Source of the DNA: Phaeosaccion multiseriatum
Taxonomy: Eukaryota; Ochrophyta, other classes
Direction: 5' to 3'
Length of the DNA stretch: 64,000 nt
Assembly: GCA_965112735.1 (NCBI GenBank)
Contig: OZ218964.1
Location: forward strand, 1,364,001-1,428,000
This document shows, piece by piece, positions 32,047-43,531 of the stretch. The translations under genes were made by a program, and so were the position numbers. The notes under the pieces are model-generated. The model saw nothing but the letters and a program-made list of their open reading frames with translations, had not been told where the DNA came from and did not search any database. The first letter of the stretch is position 1; every line of letters starts with the position of its first letter.

Positions 32047-32085
32047 CTATCGCCCAAGGGCCCAGCCAACCCAGCTCTTCAGCGA
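31781..32085. repeat. 73-bp tandem repeat, four copies plus a partial
   Basis: Units start with AGCTCTTCAGCG at 31781, 31854, 31927 and 32000, and a partial copy starts at 32073. The copies differ at only a few bases. Because 73 is not a multiple of three, the array cannot encode a periodic protein in one frame. The unit nearest SRP68 contains that gene's stop codon and last codons. Confidence 0.9.
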
Positions 32086-34251
32086 ACCGCCTGCAGCCCC
32101 TGCCCCCTTCGGTGCCTGCCCCGCCTTCTCTCGGAGATCTGGGTACGCAATGTGGTTGTACGCCAGGTCCAGCAGCACTGGCTTGAACGGTATTGGGCTG
32201 GGGAGAGGAGGAACATTGGCAATGTGGAGATTTCCGTCTGCCCCTGGATTCTCCAGCACACCTTGCTCGATCCTCTCCAACAGCGCCAGCTGCGGTGCTT
32301 TCTCCACTCCCTCTCCGCCCCCACCGCCGCTGTTGCCACTGCTGCTGCTGCTGCTGCTGCTGCTGCCGCCCTTGTCCCCACCCCTGCCCTTGCCCTTCTT
32401 CCCCTTCCCAGTGGTGGTGACCGGCGTGTTGTTGTTGCTGCTGCTACTGCTGCCGGCGGTGGTGGCGGAGGGGTTGCTGGTCTTCCCCGCTGCCCTGCCT
32501 CTAATCTTGACCAACAGCGCCTGCGCCTGTGCCCTGCACAGCCCTCCCTCCACCCTTGCACTCAGTGCCTCTAGCTCCTGTCCCTGCTGCTGCTGATGCT
32601 CCTGCCCTCCGCCTTCCTCCTCCTCCTCCTCCTCGCCCCCGTCCAGTATTGCAAACAGCGCAGCAGCCTCCGCGCAGAGACCCTTGGCCCTTTCGTACAA
32701 GGCCGTAGCCTCTGCCCACTTGCCTTGCTGCTCGTAGGCAAGCGCCACGAAGGAGCACCGGGCGGCTCGGTAGCGCGCCGCATCCGCCTGGAGCCGCTCA
32801 ATCATGTCGTCATGTCCATCATCCTCGTCAAGATGGTCATGGTCGTCTTGGTCATTGTCATCACCGTCCCGACCCGTGCTCACAGCGACCCTCATGTCCC
32901 TTACGCCTTGCAGCAGGGCGTCGTAGATGTGAACAATGTCCGCCGCAGGCACCACCGCCCCTCCTGCCGCTGCTCCCACTCCTGCTGCTGCTGCTGCTGC
33001 TGCTGCTCCATCTCCTCCCTGCTCCCCTTGTCCCTGACCGCCCCCCTGAAACTCCACCACAAGCCCCTCGTTTCTCTCCCGCATCAAGGTGAGCTTTGTG
33101 TAGCTGGCGTAGGCTGTCAACAAGCGCAGCTCTTCTCGGAGCCCTTCCATCTTAGCGCCCCCACCCCCCTTGCCTTGGAGCTTAGCCAGCTCCTTGCCCA
33201 GAGTCACCAGCGCGTCATCGAAGGAGGCAAAGGTCTTGAGGTAGAGAGCCTCTCTCTCTTGTCGACTGCCTCGCAGCTCCTCGGCCGCTGATTCCGCCGT
33301 CGCGAGTTTCTTCTGTAACGCAGTACTTCTCACTGCAACTTTCTTTCCCCTCCAGTTTACATCGGGCAATGCCGAGGTCGAATCCAGAGCCATTGCCGAT
33401 TCGTTGTCCTTGCTGATGGCCGACCGGGCCTCCGCGTCCGCCAGCACAGCGTCCAGCTTGGACGCAATTAGAGCACTATCGACGACGCTACTGCCGCTGT
33501 CTTCGGCTTGCTGCTGATCTTGGCCACTAAGCTCAAGGTTACGGGCGCAAAAGCGCAGGATTGGCTTCAGCTCAACAGCGCGCTGCGTAAACACATCTTG
33601 CTCTTCGATGCTCCCCACCGTCCCAAGCTTCTCGCAGACATCACTCGCCACTGTAAAGCTCCCCAAAGCCTTACCCCACTCCATCTTTTCCATCATGAGC
33701 GTGCCAGAGAGCCACGCAGCGTATGCGTGGGCCTCTACAATTGTGCGATCGTTGGCAACATCCACACACAGCTCCTCCAACTTCCGCGCCCAGCTGCACG
33801 CCTTGGCAAGTCGACGGAGGAAATGGTGGTGCAGCGAAGCCTTCAAAGCACGCCCACCCTCCTCCCCTGTGTTCCCCCCTTCATCACCCACTTGCTGCTT
33901 GATCTCCATGCCATGACTCCAAGCCCTCTCGGCAAGGAATAGCGGGATCAACAAGTACTTTGATGAAGAGGATCCCGATGCGGTTGCCGCCTCTGCAGTG
34001 AGTTCTCGGGGCTGAAAGGCCCTCCCCTTCCCGTAGGTGTGTCGGATTCCCTTGCGAGTCCTCACTCTCCTCAGGCGCCTGGAGCAATATCGGTGGTAGC
34101 TTTCATGGCTGCCCTGACGAAGGCCGTTCTGGCCTTGTGCGAGCATGATAGTCTCGTGAATCTTCAGGCTCAGCAGGGGCCTGTTCTCCGCCTCTTCCTC
34201 CTCCCCAGCCCCCATGATTTCTCCTTGCGTCTCTCCTTTGCTTTCCTCCAT
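32047..34251 (-). CDS. SRP68: Signal recognition particle subunit SRP68
   Basis: SRP RNA-binding subunit that works with SRP72 in co-translational targeting to the ER. One exon, 734 residues, from the ATG at 34251. The N-terminal RNA-binding domain is clear: YHRYCSRRLRRVRTRKGIRH, then LLIPLFLAERAWSHGMEIKQ and HHFLRRLAKACSWARKLEEL, in the order of the human protein. TPR-like helices follow (AHAYAAWLSGTLMMEKMEWG, ARNLELSG). The C-terminal half is rich in acidic, Ala and Ser low-complexity insertions. A late block, FKPVLLDLAYNHIAYPDL, resembles the SRP72-binding end. The last 11 codons (LKSWVGWALGR, stop) lie inside the 73-bp tandem array, so the present C-terminus may have been set by that repeat. 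Confidence 0.93.
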   Translation of the reverse strand: MEESKGETQGEIMGAGEEEEAENRPLLSLKIHETIMLAQGQNGLRQGSHESYHRYCSRRLRRVRTRKGIRHTYGKGRAFQPRELTAEAATASGSSSSKYLLIPLFLAERAWSHGMEIKQQVGDEGGNTGEEGGRALKASLHHHFLRRLAKACSWARKLEELCVDVANDRTIVEAHAYAAWLSGTLMMEKMEWGKALGSFTVASDVCEKLGTVGSIEEQDVFTQRAVELKPILRFCARNLELSGQDQQQAEDSGSSVVDSALIASKLDAVLADAEARSAISKDNESAMALDSTSALPDVNWRGKKVAVRSTALQKKLATAESAAEELRGSRQEREALYLKTFASFDDALVTLGKELAKLQGKGGGGAKMEGLREELRLLTAYASYTKLTLMRERNEGLVVEFQGGGQGQGEQGGDGAAAAAAAAGVGAAAGGAVVPAADIVHIYDALLQGVRDMRVAVSTGRDGDDNDQDDHDHLDEDDGHDDMIERLQADAARYRAARCSFVALAYEQQGKWAEATALYERAKGLCAEAAALFAILDGGEEEEEEEGGGQEHQQQQGQELEALSARVEGGLCRAQAQALLVKIRGRAAGKTSNPSATTAGSSSSSNNNTPVTTTGKGKKGKGRGGDKGGSSSSSSSSSGNSGGGGGEGVEKAPQLALLERIEQGVLENPGADGNLHIANVPPLPSPIPFKPVLLDLAYNHIAYPDLREKAGQAPKGAGAAGGSLKSWVGWALGR

Positions 34252-34868
34252 GATGTTGTAAATCCGTGTGGGGGTGTGGCGGGGAGGAAACCAGTTTCAG
34301 TTTCAATTGGGGAATACCGCCCGGCTACATGTACGACCCCCCCTTTCCCCTTTCTTCCTTTCCATTGCTTCTTTTTTCCCTTGCGTATTTATTATCTATT
34401 TTAATTTTTTAACTTCTTCTCACCGATTAACTATACCAGTCATCGAATTAGTAACAATACGTGTCGTCATCATCATTTTCCGTTCCAAACATGTGCAGAC
34501 TGCAGATGCAGACTGCCTGCACCGTCATACGCAGCCCAAGCCCCAACCCCCTGCAACAAGAAAGGACGGGGAGAAGGAGCGGCGGGGGTGCGGGGTGCGG
34601 GGAGGAGGGGAAGAGGGGAAGAGGGGAGGAGGGGAAGAGGGGAAGAGGGGAAGAGGGGAGGAGGGGGAGAGGGGAAGAGGGGAAGAGGGGAGGAGGGGAG
34701 GAGGGGAAGAGGGGAAGAGGGGAAGAGGGGAAGAGGGGAAGAGGTTGCTCTATAGCGCGCATCGCGCTCTCCATCCCCAGTCGGTCGGTCGGTCCAGTGT
34801 GTCTGTGAGTCGGTCGGTCCAGTGTGTCTGTGGGTATGGGGGGGACGGGCTGGGTGTGTGTGTGGCGC
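34252..34868. other. Region upstream of SRP68 with (GGGGAAGA)-type satellite
   Basis: This contains the SRP68 promoter side and the ferredoxin 3' flank. A purine satellite of GGGGAAGA and GGGGAGGA units fills about 34590-34745, then short GGTCGGTC iterations follow. An AT-rich stretch lies at about 34375-34440. No gene is seen. Confidence 0.55.
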
Positions 34869-35097
34869 TCAGAAGAGTCCGAAGAGCTTCTTCTTCCCCT
34901 CCTCCTTATCAATCCCTTTCTCGTACTGTCCGTATTGGGTCTCGTAAACGGTGTCGTACTGGTTGAGTTTCACCTGTGGGGAGTCAGGAGGACAGTCCGT
35001 CGGGTGTAGGGGGAGCAAGTAGGGAAACGGGGAGAGCGTAGGAGCTAAGACCTCTCGCTTGCAATGACTGCCAACAGCAACCAACAACAACAACACC

Positions 35098-35134
<37 letters not shown>

Positions 35135-35835
35135 TCAACCACACATCCGTTTGCACCATTCGTCCCCGCACCTTAAGGCCAGGGCCGGTCGGGAAGGTCT
35201 GGCAGGTGAGGGTGTAGCCTGCTTCTCTCTGGGGCTGCCCCAGTCCGTGCACGGCCAGCGTGTAGTTCTCGCCTGTGGTAGACGGTAGATTCAGACACGA
35301 AGGGGGGCAGAGGAGAGAGACACAGAGAGATGCAGAGAGAGGCCAGAGATATATGAATTAAATAAAAAAACAGAGAGAGAGGGTAACACGGTAGTAGTGA
35401 GTCGCCAGTCCGCGAGGGGTGGTCCGGTCAAGGCCACGAATGTGGGGAGGAGGGAGATGCCGGCAAAGCGTCTGTACGTGAGGGTGTGAGGAGGCACACA
35501 CACACACCATCTACACTCACACATACTCGCACGCACACACGCGCGCACACACACACGCACACACAGACACACACACGCACACACCTTCATTGCCTGCCTC
35601 AATATACCCCGCGCAGGTGGTGCACACGCCGTTGCGGCACGAGTGGGGAGGATCGTCCCAAACGAGCTCAGCGCTCTCTAGCACGGAGGTGCCTTCGGGA
35701 ACGGTGATGGTCTGCAGGGGGGGGATACGGTGGTGGGAAGGGGGGGCTTAGGGGAGGGGTGTATAGTGCGGATCATTCAAAGAGGAGGAGAGAGGAGGAG
35801 GACAGGGGTAGGGGTGGGGGTGGGGCTGGTTCTAC

Positions 35836-35874
<39 letters not shown>

Positions 35875-35880
35875 TACACA

Positions 35881-35922
<42 letters not shown>

Positions 35923-36602
35923 TACACACACATTTGTTACATTTGTTTGGTAGACGGATAGGGGTGAAGTGTGCCCCCTACTTGGTACAGAAGAATGGTG
36001 AGATGGGCGAGAGAAGGAGAGGGGGCAGAGCGTTCACGCGTCCGCCACGAACAGGCTGTACAAACTGCACGATAAGTACATCAGCAATAAATCGTCGCAC
36101 CTTGGTCTCTCCGTTAAGCTCCAGCTCCACCTCCCACGACTTGCTGGGGTCGAGCTTTCCCTCCAGCTCCAGAGGGATTGCTCGGAGAGCAGTGGCGCTG
36201 CTGGGTGAGCTACTGCTTGTTAACGTCGGGAAGAGCAAAATCCCGAGAGAGAGGGAGAGAGAGAGAGGGAGAGAGAGAAGCGATTAGTCATTTTAAGAAG
36301 CGCTGCATGAGAAATGAATGCGTGGGAGTGGAAGGTAGGAGTCTTGAGGTCTCTCTCCCCTCAGAATTTGTCCCTCCCTCCCTCATCCTTTCACATGGTT
36401 TTGAGTCCCAAGACCAATGCTAATCAGACATGCGGCGCGGCTTCCCCTCTCACCATCTGTCTACTGTTCCTCTGTTTATCTTGTGGTCGCGTTGGGAGAA
36501 GGCTGCCCCTCCTACTGGCGAGACCACGAAGGCGTCTGCGCAACCAGACAAGCAGCACGCCAGCCCCACTGACGCGGCTGCTACCGCAGTGCTCGGCTTC
36601 AT
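34869..36602 (-). CDS. Plastid-targeted [2Fe-2S] ferredoxin, extended FdC-like type
   Basis: Electron carrier predicted to act in the plastid. Exons 36602-36454, 36212-36101, 35711-35585, 35272-35172 and 34973-34869 join in phase to 197 residues. Exon 1 encodes a signal peptide ending CADA followed by Phe (FVVSP), the complex-plastid import signature. The cluster ligands are Cys112, Cys117 and Cys120 (HSCRNGVCTTCAG, C-x4-C-x2-C) and Cys153 (GYTLTCQTFP). About 44 residues continue past the last cysteine, with NQYDTVYETQYGQYEKG and a Lys-rich end. Photosynthetic PetF lacks such a tail, whereas plant ferredoxin C proteins have one with a similar acidic-aromatic pattern. The exon 2 acceptor is a NAGNAG-like series (AAG, CAG, then CAG), so its start is uncertain by a few residues. 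The partner enzyme is unknown. Confidence 0.87.
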
Positions 36603-37121
36603 CCCTCTTCTCGTCGAGCCTGTACGTTACGAGGGGGGGTAGAAGTGGCAGCACCAGAAGAGGAGCAAAGGAAGGGGGGAAAGGGGGAAGAAAGAGATTT
36701 GAGATTTGGTTCATGTTGGCTCATGTAAGGAGGCGCACTGGTAGGAGGCGCGCATCACGTCCCACCAAAGACAATTCCAAGTTACCTTCATCCTGCCCTA
36801 CACACCTGCAGCTGCTGTTCCTTTTGCGTTCGTTTTTATCTGTATTACTTGATGCCTCTTCAATTGCCGTCTGCCCAAAAAAGTCGAGCCCTGGCCGCCT
36901 GGGGATTCAAAAGTCGCTCGATTTGTTAATTTTGGAGAAAAACAAAAAGACGAGGGCGAGGCCACAAGCGTCGTCAGACGGGCGACAAGGTGAGGCGCTT
37001 AGCTGTCTCTCCCTGCGTGCTTCCGTCGCACCTCTCGTCCTGTCTTGGTCTCATGTCCCTTTCCATGTGTTGTGTTGTGATCACCTCTGTTTCGGCTGCC
37101 CCTCGTCTGTCCTTTTCAGGC
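36603..37121. promoter_or_regulatory. Divergent promoter, ferredoxin / DDT-WHIM gene, with probable 5' UTR intron
   Basis: The 519-bp gap between divergent start codons includes a likely noncoding first exon of the plus-strand gene ending at 36989 (GACAAG|GTGAGG). Its intron ends at 37119 (CCTTTTCAG), two bases before the ATG at 37122. The rest is presumed bidirectional promoter. Confidence 0.5.
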
Positions 37122-37947
37122 ATGGATCAGCCAAACGACGAAGACAACGGCGCGAGGATGGAAACAAAGGAGAATGGGGGGGAGGAGGGGGGTCAGGGAG
37201 GTGTTCCAGAGAAGATCGCGTACATCGGTCCAGGAGAAGGTGTGGGAGGAGGGGGGAGGGAGGCGGCGCTGGGGCAAGCTCCTCCTCCACCGAGCGTCGA
37301 AGATCCTGGAAAGGGACAAGGCACAGGTGGAATGGAGACCCCGATGGAGACAGCAGGCGATGGGGGGCTCGGGGTTCAGGGTGGAAATGGGGAGAAGGAG
37401 GGCCAAGCTGGCGAGGAGGACGCCAAAGCAGCAGGAGATGCTCCCGGCGCAGGGACTCCAGGCATCGGTAATACTGACAACGCTAATCCCACTGTCAGCG
37501 AGGAGGTGCCCAATAAGAAGAAGCGGAAGTTGCCTGCGACGGTGCCCAGTGTCCCGGTGGTCATCAGCGCCAACAGCCTCAAGTCTCGCCATGCCATTCT
37601 GGAGCAGAAGAAGGCGGACGAGCAGGCCAGACGGGACGAGGTGAGGCCGGCTATCGGGGGGGAGGGGTTGGGGTGGGTAACGCACTTCGCACTCTCTCCT
37701 AAGTTCGGCCTCGTCAGCCGCAGAGCGGACAAGCACTTGCACACTGCGTCTCCGCACGGGTCAGCAGGAACAGCGAATTGAAGGCAGAGGGGGGGGGGGG
37801 TTGTGATGATGATGTCTCTCTTTCTCATTCGTGCCGCTGCTCTCCCGCTCTTCTTCCCCTTCCCCCTTCCACCCTACATCGAGTTGCTACTTCCTTACTG
37901 ACTATCTAACTAACTACGCTACCGCTACCAACACCCGCAAAACACAC

Positions 37948-37993
<46 letters not shown>

Positions 37994-39433
37994 GGAGCTC
38001 CGAATAGAGCAAGAAAAAGAGGTCCTCCGCAAGGCCAAGATGGAGCAAAAGAGGGCCGAGAAGCGCCGCCTTGCCGCAGAGGAGAAGAGGAAGGTCGAGG
38101 CGGAGAAGAAGCGCCTGAAGAGGGACCGCCTCAACGGAGTGGTGGTGGAGGGCGATGCCACCGATGCCTTGCTCGGCCTTGGCTTGACGGAACTGGGTAG
38201 CGGAACTGCTACCAAGTACCTCGAGGGGCTTAAGGTACGTGTATATTACCAACATGTGAACACACACACACCTATGCGTGCACACCCATCCCCACCGGGC
38301 CCTGTGATTGCTCATTGTGCGTGTGCGTGTGCGTGCGTGTGCGTGCGTGCGCGTGTGTGTGTGTGCGTGTGTGTGCGCGCGCGTGCATAGCAATGTGTCT
38401 TTTGTCTTTCTTCTTTTCTCCCGTCCATCTGCCGTCACGTCACACACCCCACTCTCGCTTTGTTCTCATCCCCGTCTTTGGTGTAACCCCCCCCCCTCCT
38501 CCCCTTCTTTCCCCCACCCACCCACCCACCCGACCCCCGAACACTCCAGAACAAGGACCGGCCAAGCGGTGGAATTGTTGAGTCTCTCATCAGCGGCCGG
38601 CCCATCTCCAAGGGACCAGACGGCAGGTTTAAGATCACCAAGCAACAGAAGAAGGACATCGAAGGGATGAAGCCCAAGATACAGGGCATGCTGGCCAGGC
38701 AGAAGGAGGAGGGGGACCGAATAAAAAAGGATCACGAGAAGCTCATGACCGCCAAGAGGAGACTCAAGAGAGAGCTGGTGAGGGGGGGGGGACGGAGGGA
38801 GGGAGGAGGAGGAGGGGGGAGGAGGAGGACGAGGACGAGGAGGACGAGGAGGAGGAAGAGGAGGACGAGGAGGACGAGGAGGAGGAGGAGGAGGAGGAAG
38901 GAAGAGGATGAAACAAGCCATCTCGTGTGGGGTTAAGTGTGATGCTTCATTTTACGGACATAAACTTACTATGCGGTCCATGCCCATGTTCATCCATCCA
39001 TTGCCATCCATCCATCCATCCATCCGTGCACGTACTTCACAGGAGAAGGCGGCGACTCGCAAGCAGTTTGAGGGCACAACAAGGTTTCCCATCGACGACA
39101 AGGATCTCGACAAAGAGGTACGTACGATGGGCAGCCAATCCACCAGTCAATCTCCCAATCAGTCAATCGGCCAGTACTTGGGTGTCAGCCAGCCATGCAG
39201 GCAGGCAAGAGGGAGGATTGTTGCCGAGTCTTTCGACCCTAAGGACAGGAGAGAGCCTGCCTACGTTTCTTGCTACCCACGTGCCTTATGCCTTTGTTTG
39301 TCTCATCAAATCGTCTCTCCCCTCTCGTAGTCTCCTCCCCCCTCTTCCGTATCCTTCTCCACCGCCTCCCGCCCCGCCCCTTAATTCCCTCCCCATCCAG
39401 CCGCAACAAAACGGTACTAAGCAAACACACACA

Positions 39434-39488
<55 letters not shown>

Positions 39489-40170
39489 CCCTCCTTGAAC
39501 CCCGCCCGTTGCATGTAACCGTTACCCACCCATCAAACACAACAACCAGGGCCCTCCGAGCCCCCCCCTCCCTGAGCGGCCGTTACTGGTCAAGAAGCTC
39601 GACGCCGCCCAGCACGTGCAAGGCTCTCTGCTACGCGTGTGGGACTTCCTGCGGTCCTTCTCGCTGCAGTTGAGTCTGTCCGACTTCTCGGTGGACGCCT
39701 TTGTGGACGCGCTGCACAGGCGAGACGACTTCCCCTTGCTGCTGACGGAGATTCACGTTCGGCTGCTGCATCTGCTGCTGAGGTACGTGGGTAGGTAGGT
39801 AGTACTTAGTACTAAGTATGTGTTATATGATGTTGTGGTGCGTTCTGCTGTGTATCTGTATGTATGCCTGCGTCTGCGGCCTGCAGCTGCGAAGTTGGTT
39901 GTAGTGTTCTGTGACCTACCTACATGTGTTGGTGGTTCAGCTTTTGCTGCTGCTGCTCTCCTGAGAGAGAGAGAGAGAGTTGGGGCTGTTCGCTCTTGTT
40001 GTTTAACGCGTGCGTGTGCGTTTGATAGCCCGGTCGATGTGTGTTCTAAATCTTTTAACCCGCCCCCCCCCCCGCCCTCCCTGCTGGGGTACCCTTCTCT
40101 TTACTCTCAATTGCCACCATCACCATCACGGGTGCTGCTGCGACTACTACCACTACTACTGCTACTACTG

Positions 40171-40205
<35 letters not shown>

Positions 40206-41062
40206 GCTACTACTGCTACTACTACTGCTACTACTGCTACTACTACTACTACTACTGCTACTACTACTACTACTACTACTGCTACTACTACCACTACTAC
40301 TACTACTACTTCTACTACTACTGCTACTACTACTACTACTGCTACTACTGCTACTACTACGACTGCTGCTACTACTCCTACTTCTACTACTACTACTACT
40401 ACTACTACTGCTGCTGCTACTACTCCTCCTCCTCCTCCTACTGCTACTACTACTTCTACTACTACTACTACTACTACTACTGCTGCTACTGCTACTACCA
40501 CTACTTCTACTACCACTACCACTCCTACACTATTACTACTACTACTACTATTTCTACTACTGCTGCTACTACCACAACTGCTACTGTTACCACTACTACT
40601 ACTACTACTACATACCCAGAGACGGCAAGGGCATGCGTCTGATGCAGGAGGCGTTGGCGGGGGAGCCCATCAGCTGGCACATCCCTCAATCATACACCGC
40701 CAAGCAACACTCGGTAAGCAAGCAAGCCGCCCATTCACACAGAAGTTGAGGAGGAGGAGGAGGAGGAGGAGGAGGAGGAGGAGGAGGAGGAGGAGGAGGA
40801 GGAGGGGGAGGAGGAGGAGGAGGAGGAGGAGGTGTCTGAGGGCCGGGGAGGAGGCTTACGAATTGCACAGTGTATGTAGCGTACGTATACTTTACTTTAC
40901 TTCTACCCTCTCTCCTACTCTTTTGAAGAATAGAGAGTGGCAGATCGGTCGTGCTCTATTTATGTCTCCACCCTGCGTCTACAGCAAGCCATCGACTGAC
41001 ATATACAAAAATCCCTGCCTCTATACAACTACTACTTCAACTACAACAACAACAACAACAAC

Positions 41063-41134
<72 letters not shown>

Positions 41135-41693
41135 TCATCATCATCAAAATCATTATCGTCAACAGCAGCAGCAACAGCAGCAGCAGCAGCAGCGAATCGG
41201 CCTTCCCTCCCCCAAGAAGGTGCACCGCAAGACGCACTCGACCGCCGCCGACCACCACCGCCGCTCCGATGGCAGTGGAGGGACAGGCTCGGCAGACGAC
41301 ACCCACAGCGCAACCGCCCGCTTCACCTGGAAAGAAGACTTGGCCCTCATACCGAAACCCGCAGTTGGCGACGGCGCTCACAAGGACCCTAGCATGTTGC
41401 TCAACCCGCACACCTGGCAGCTGGTGGCCAGGCTGTTGCTGCCCCGCCTCCCTGCTTTTGAGGCGAGGGTGGTGCGTGCAGCGGACGGAAGGGGGGATCC
41501 AAAGGAGATTGGCCAGCTTGAGGACTTGTTGCTGCATCTCGGGACGATGGAGCACTATCGCATGTCCATTGATGAGAAGGTGTGTGTATGGTGAGAGAGA
41601 GAGAGACAGAAAGAGAGGGAGAGAGCGAGAGAAAGAGAGAGAGAGAAAGAGAGAGAGAGAAAGAGAGGGAGAGAGAGAGAGAGAAAGAGAGAC

Positions 41694-41745
<52 letters not shown>

Positions 41746-41770
41746 GGAGAGAGAGAGAAAGAGAGGGAGG

Positions 41771-41801
<31 letters not shown>

Positions 41802-42699
41802 GGAGGGAGAGAGAGAGAGAAAGAGAGAGAGGTCGTGGGAAGGGGATGGGGGTGGGTGGGTGGGAGGGGGGCATGCTGGAGCGTGTGTGCGTGAGTGCGT
41901 GAGTGTGGGAGTGCGTGAATGCGCGTCTCTCTTGTCTCATGACGCAGCCAAACCCGTGCACTTGGCTTGACATCCACTGCCATCCACCTGCCATCCACTG
42001 CCATCCACCTACCTCTCCAGGTGACTCTGCTGGAGGTACTTGTGGACGCGGCGTACGAGACGAAGCGCATCCGCAACCTCCTGTCCAGCAACATGGAGGG
42101 GCGGCTATCGCTGGAGACCAAGAGGAGGGAAGAGATCATTCAGTACAACAGGTTGGTGATACGGGGGAGGGAGGGAGGGAGGGAGGGAGAGGGGGAGGGA
42201 AGGAAGGAGGGTGGGAGGGAGGGAGGGAGGGAGGGAGGGAGGGAGGGAGGGAGCGAGGGAGAGAGGGGGGGAAGGGAGGGAGAGAGGGAGGGAGGGAGGG
42301 AGGAGGGGGAGAGGATAGGTATATGTGAATGGGTGGGTGGATGGATGAGCCTTCAACCACAAGACGAGGATGGTGGCTCGTATTTTCTTACCTATCACCA
42401 CCATTGGCTGCTATTCCACCACCATCAGGGAACGAAAGGTAGCGGCAGCGGAGGTGAGGGAGAGGGCATTCCAGCTCCTAAGGGAGAAGAACAAGGAGGA
42501 CTGGGAGAACAAACACGGGATCGTGCTGCCCAAAGACGACAAGGAGGGTGGAGGGGAGGGCGGGGGAGAGGAGGGCGGGAGAGGAGGAGGAGGAGAGGGC
42601 AGCAACAGCAATCAGTCTCAAGCAAGTACCGGAGCTAAAGGCGGATCTTCGAAGAAGGGCAAGAAGGGCGGTACGTGTTGTGTTGGTTGGTTTTGTTTG

Positions 42700-42741
<42 letters not shown>

Positions 42742-43249
42742 CGTGCGTCTGTGTGTGCGTGTGTGTGAGGCTGTGCCCGTCCCCGCCCCCTGGCCAGCCT
42801 TCTCACGCTGTCTCTCCCACCCTTCTCTTCCGGCCTACCTCTAACTGCGAAAACTGAAACTGTCGAAACGGTTCGATCGACAGCAGCCGCCCCCGGAGAG
42901 CCTCCGTCTTTCGAACCGACGTACTGGGGCCTGATTAACAGCACCATCGCAGAGCTGCAGGAGCAAGACATGTGTGGGGGGCCCTTCTACATTGTTGAGC
43001 CTTTCCAGGACGAGGACAACAACGGGGAGGGGGGTGACGGGGAGGGGGAGGGGGGCGGGGAGGAGGACGAGGAGGACGAGGAGGCGATAATGGCGAGACT
43101 ATCTCGGCAGGAGATGATAAAGCGAAGAAGAGATAAGGAAGTGAAGGTACGACGGGGAGGGGGAGAGAAGGAGGGGGGGGGTTCTGTGAGTCGAGGAGGG
43201 GCCTCGGGTGGGTTATGGAAGTGTACTCACACCTTTGCTTCTGCTTCTC

Positions 43250-43295
<46 letters not shown>

Positions 43296-43474
43296 ACTGC
43301 TACTACTGCCTGTCTGGTGCTGTGTTGTGTACGGCCAGGCCCGTGCGAAGGCCGAAAGGCTGCAGCGAAGCAAGCTGGAGAAGGCCGAGAAGTCGCAGCG
43401 GCTTCAAGCAAGGAAGGTGAGAACCACAGAAACAGAAGCGGAACCGAACAGAACCGAACAGAGAAGGACAATCC

Positions 43475-43531
<57 letters not shown>

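Noticed and set aside
31538-32596. A 352-codon plus-strand frame with 24-residue repeats
   Set aside because: It follows the 73-bp array and then runs antisense to SRP68. The array period is not a multiple of three and the composition is not protein-like.
39820-40749. A 309-codon frame rich in leucine, and a Tyr-rich overlapping frame
   Set aside because: They are translations of the (CTA)n microsatellite in intron 5 of the DDT-WHIM gene.
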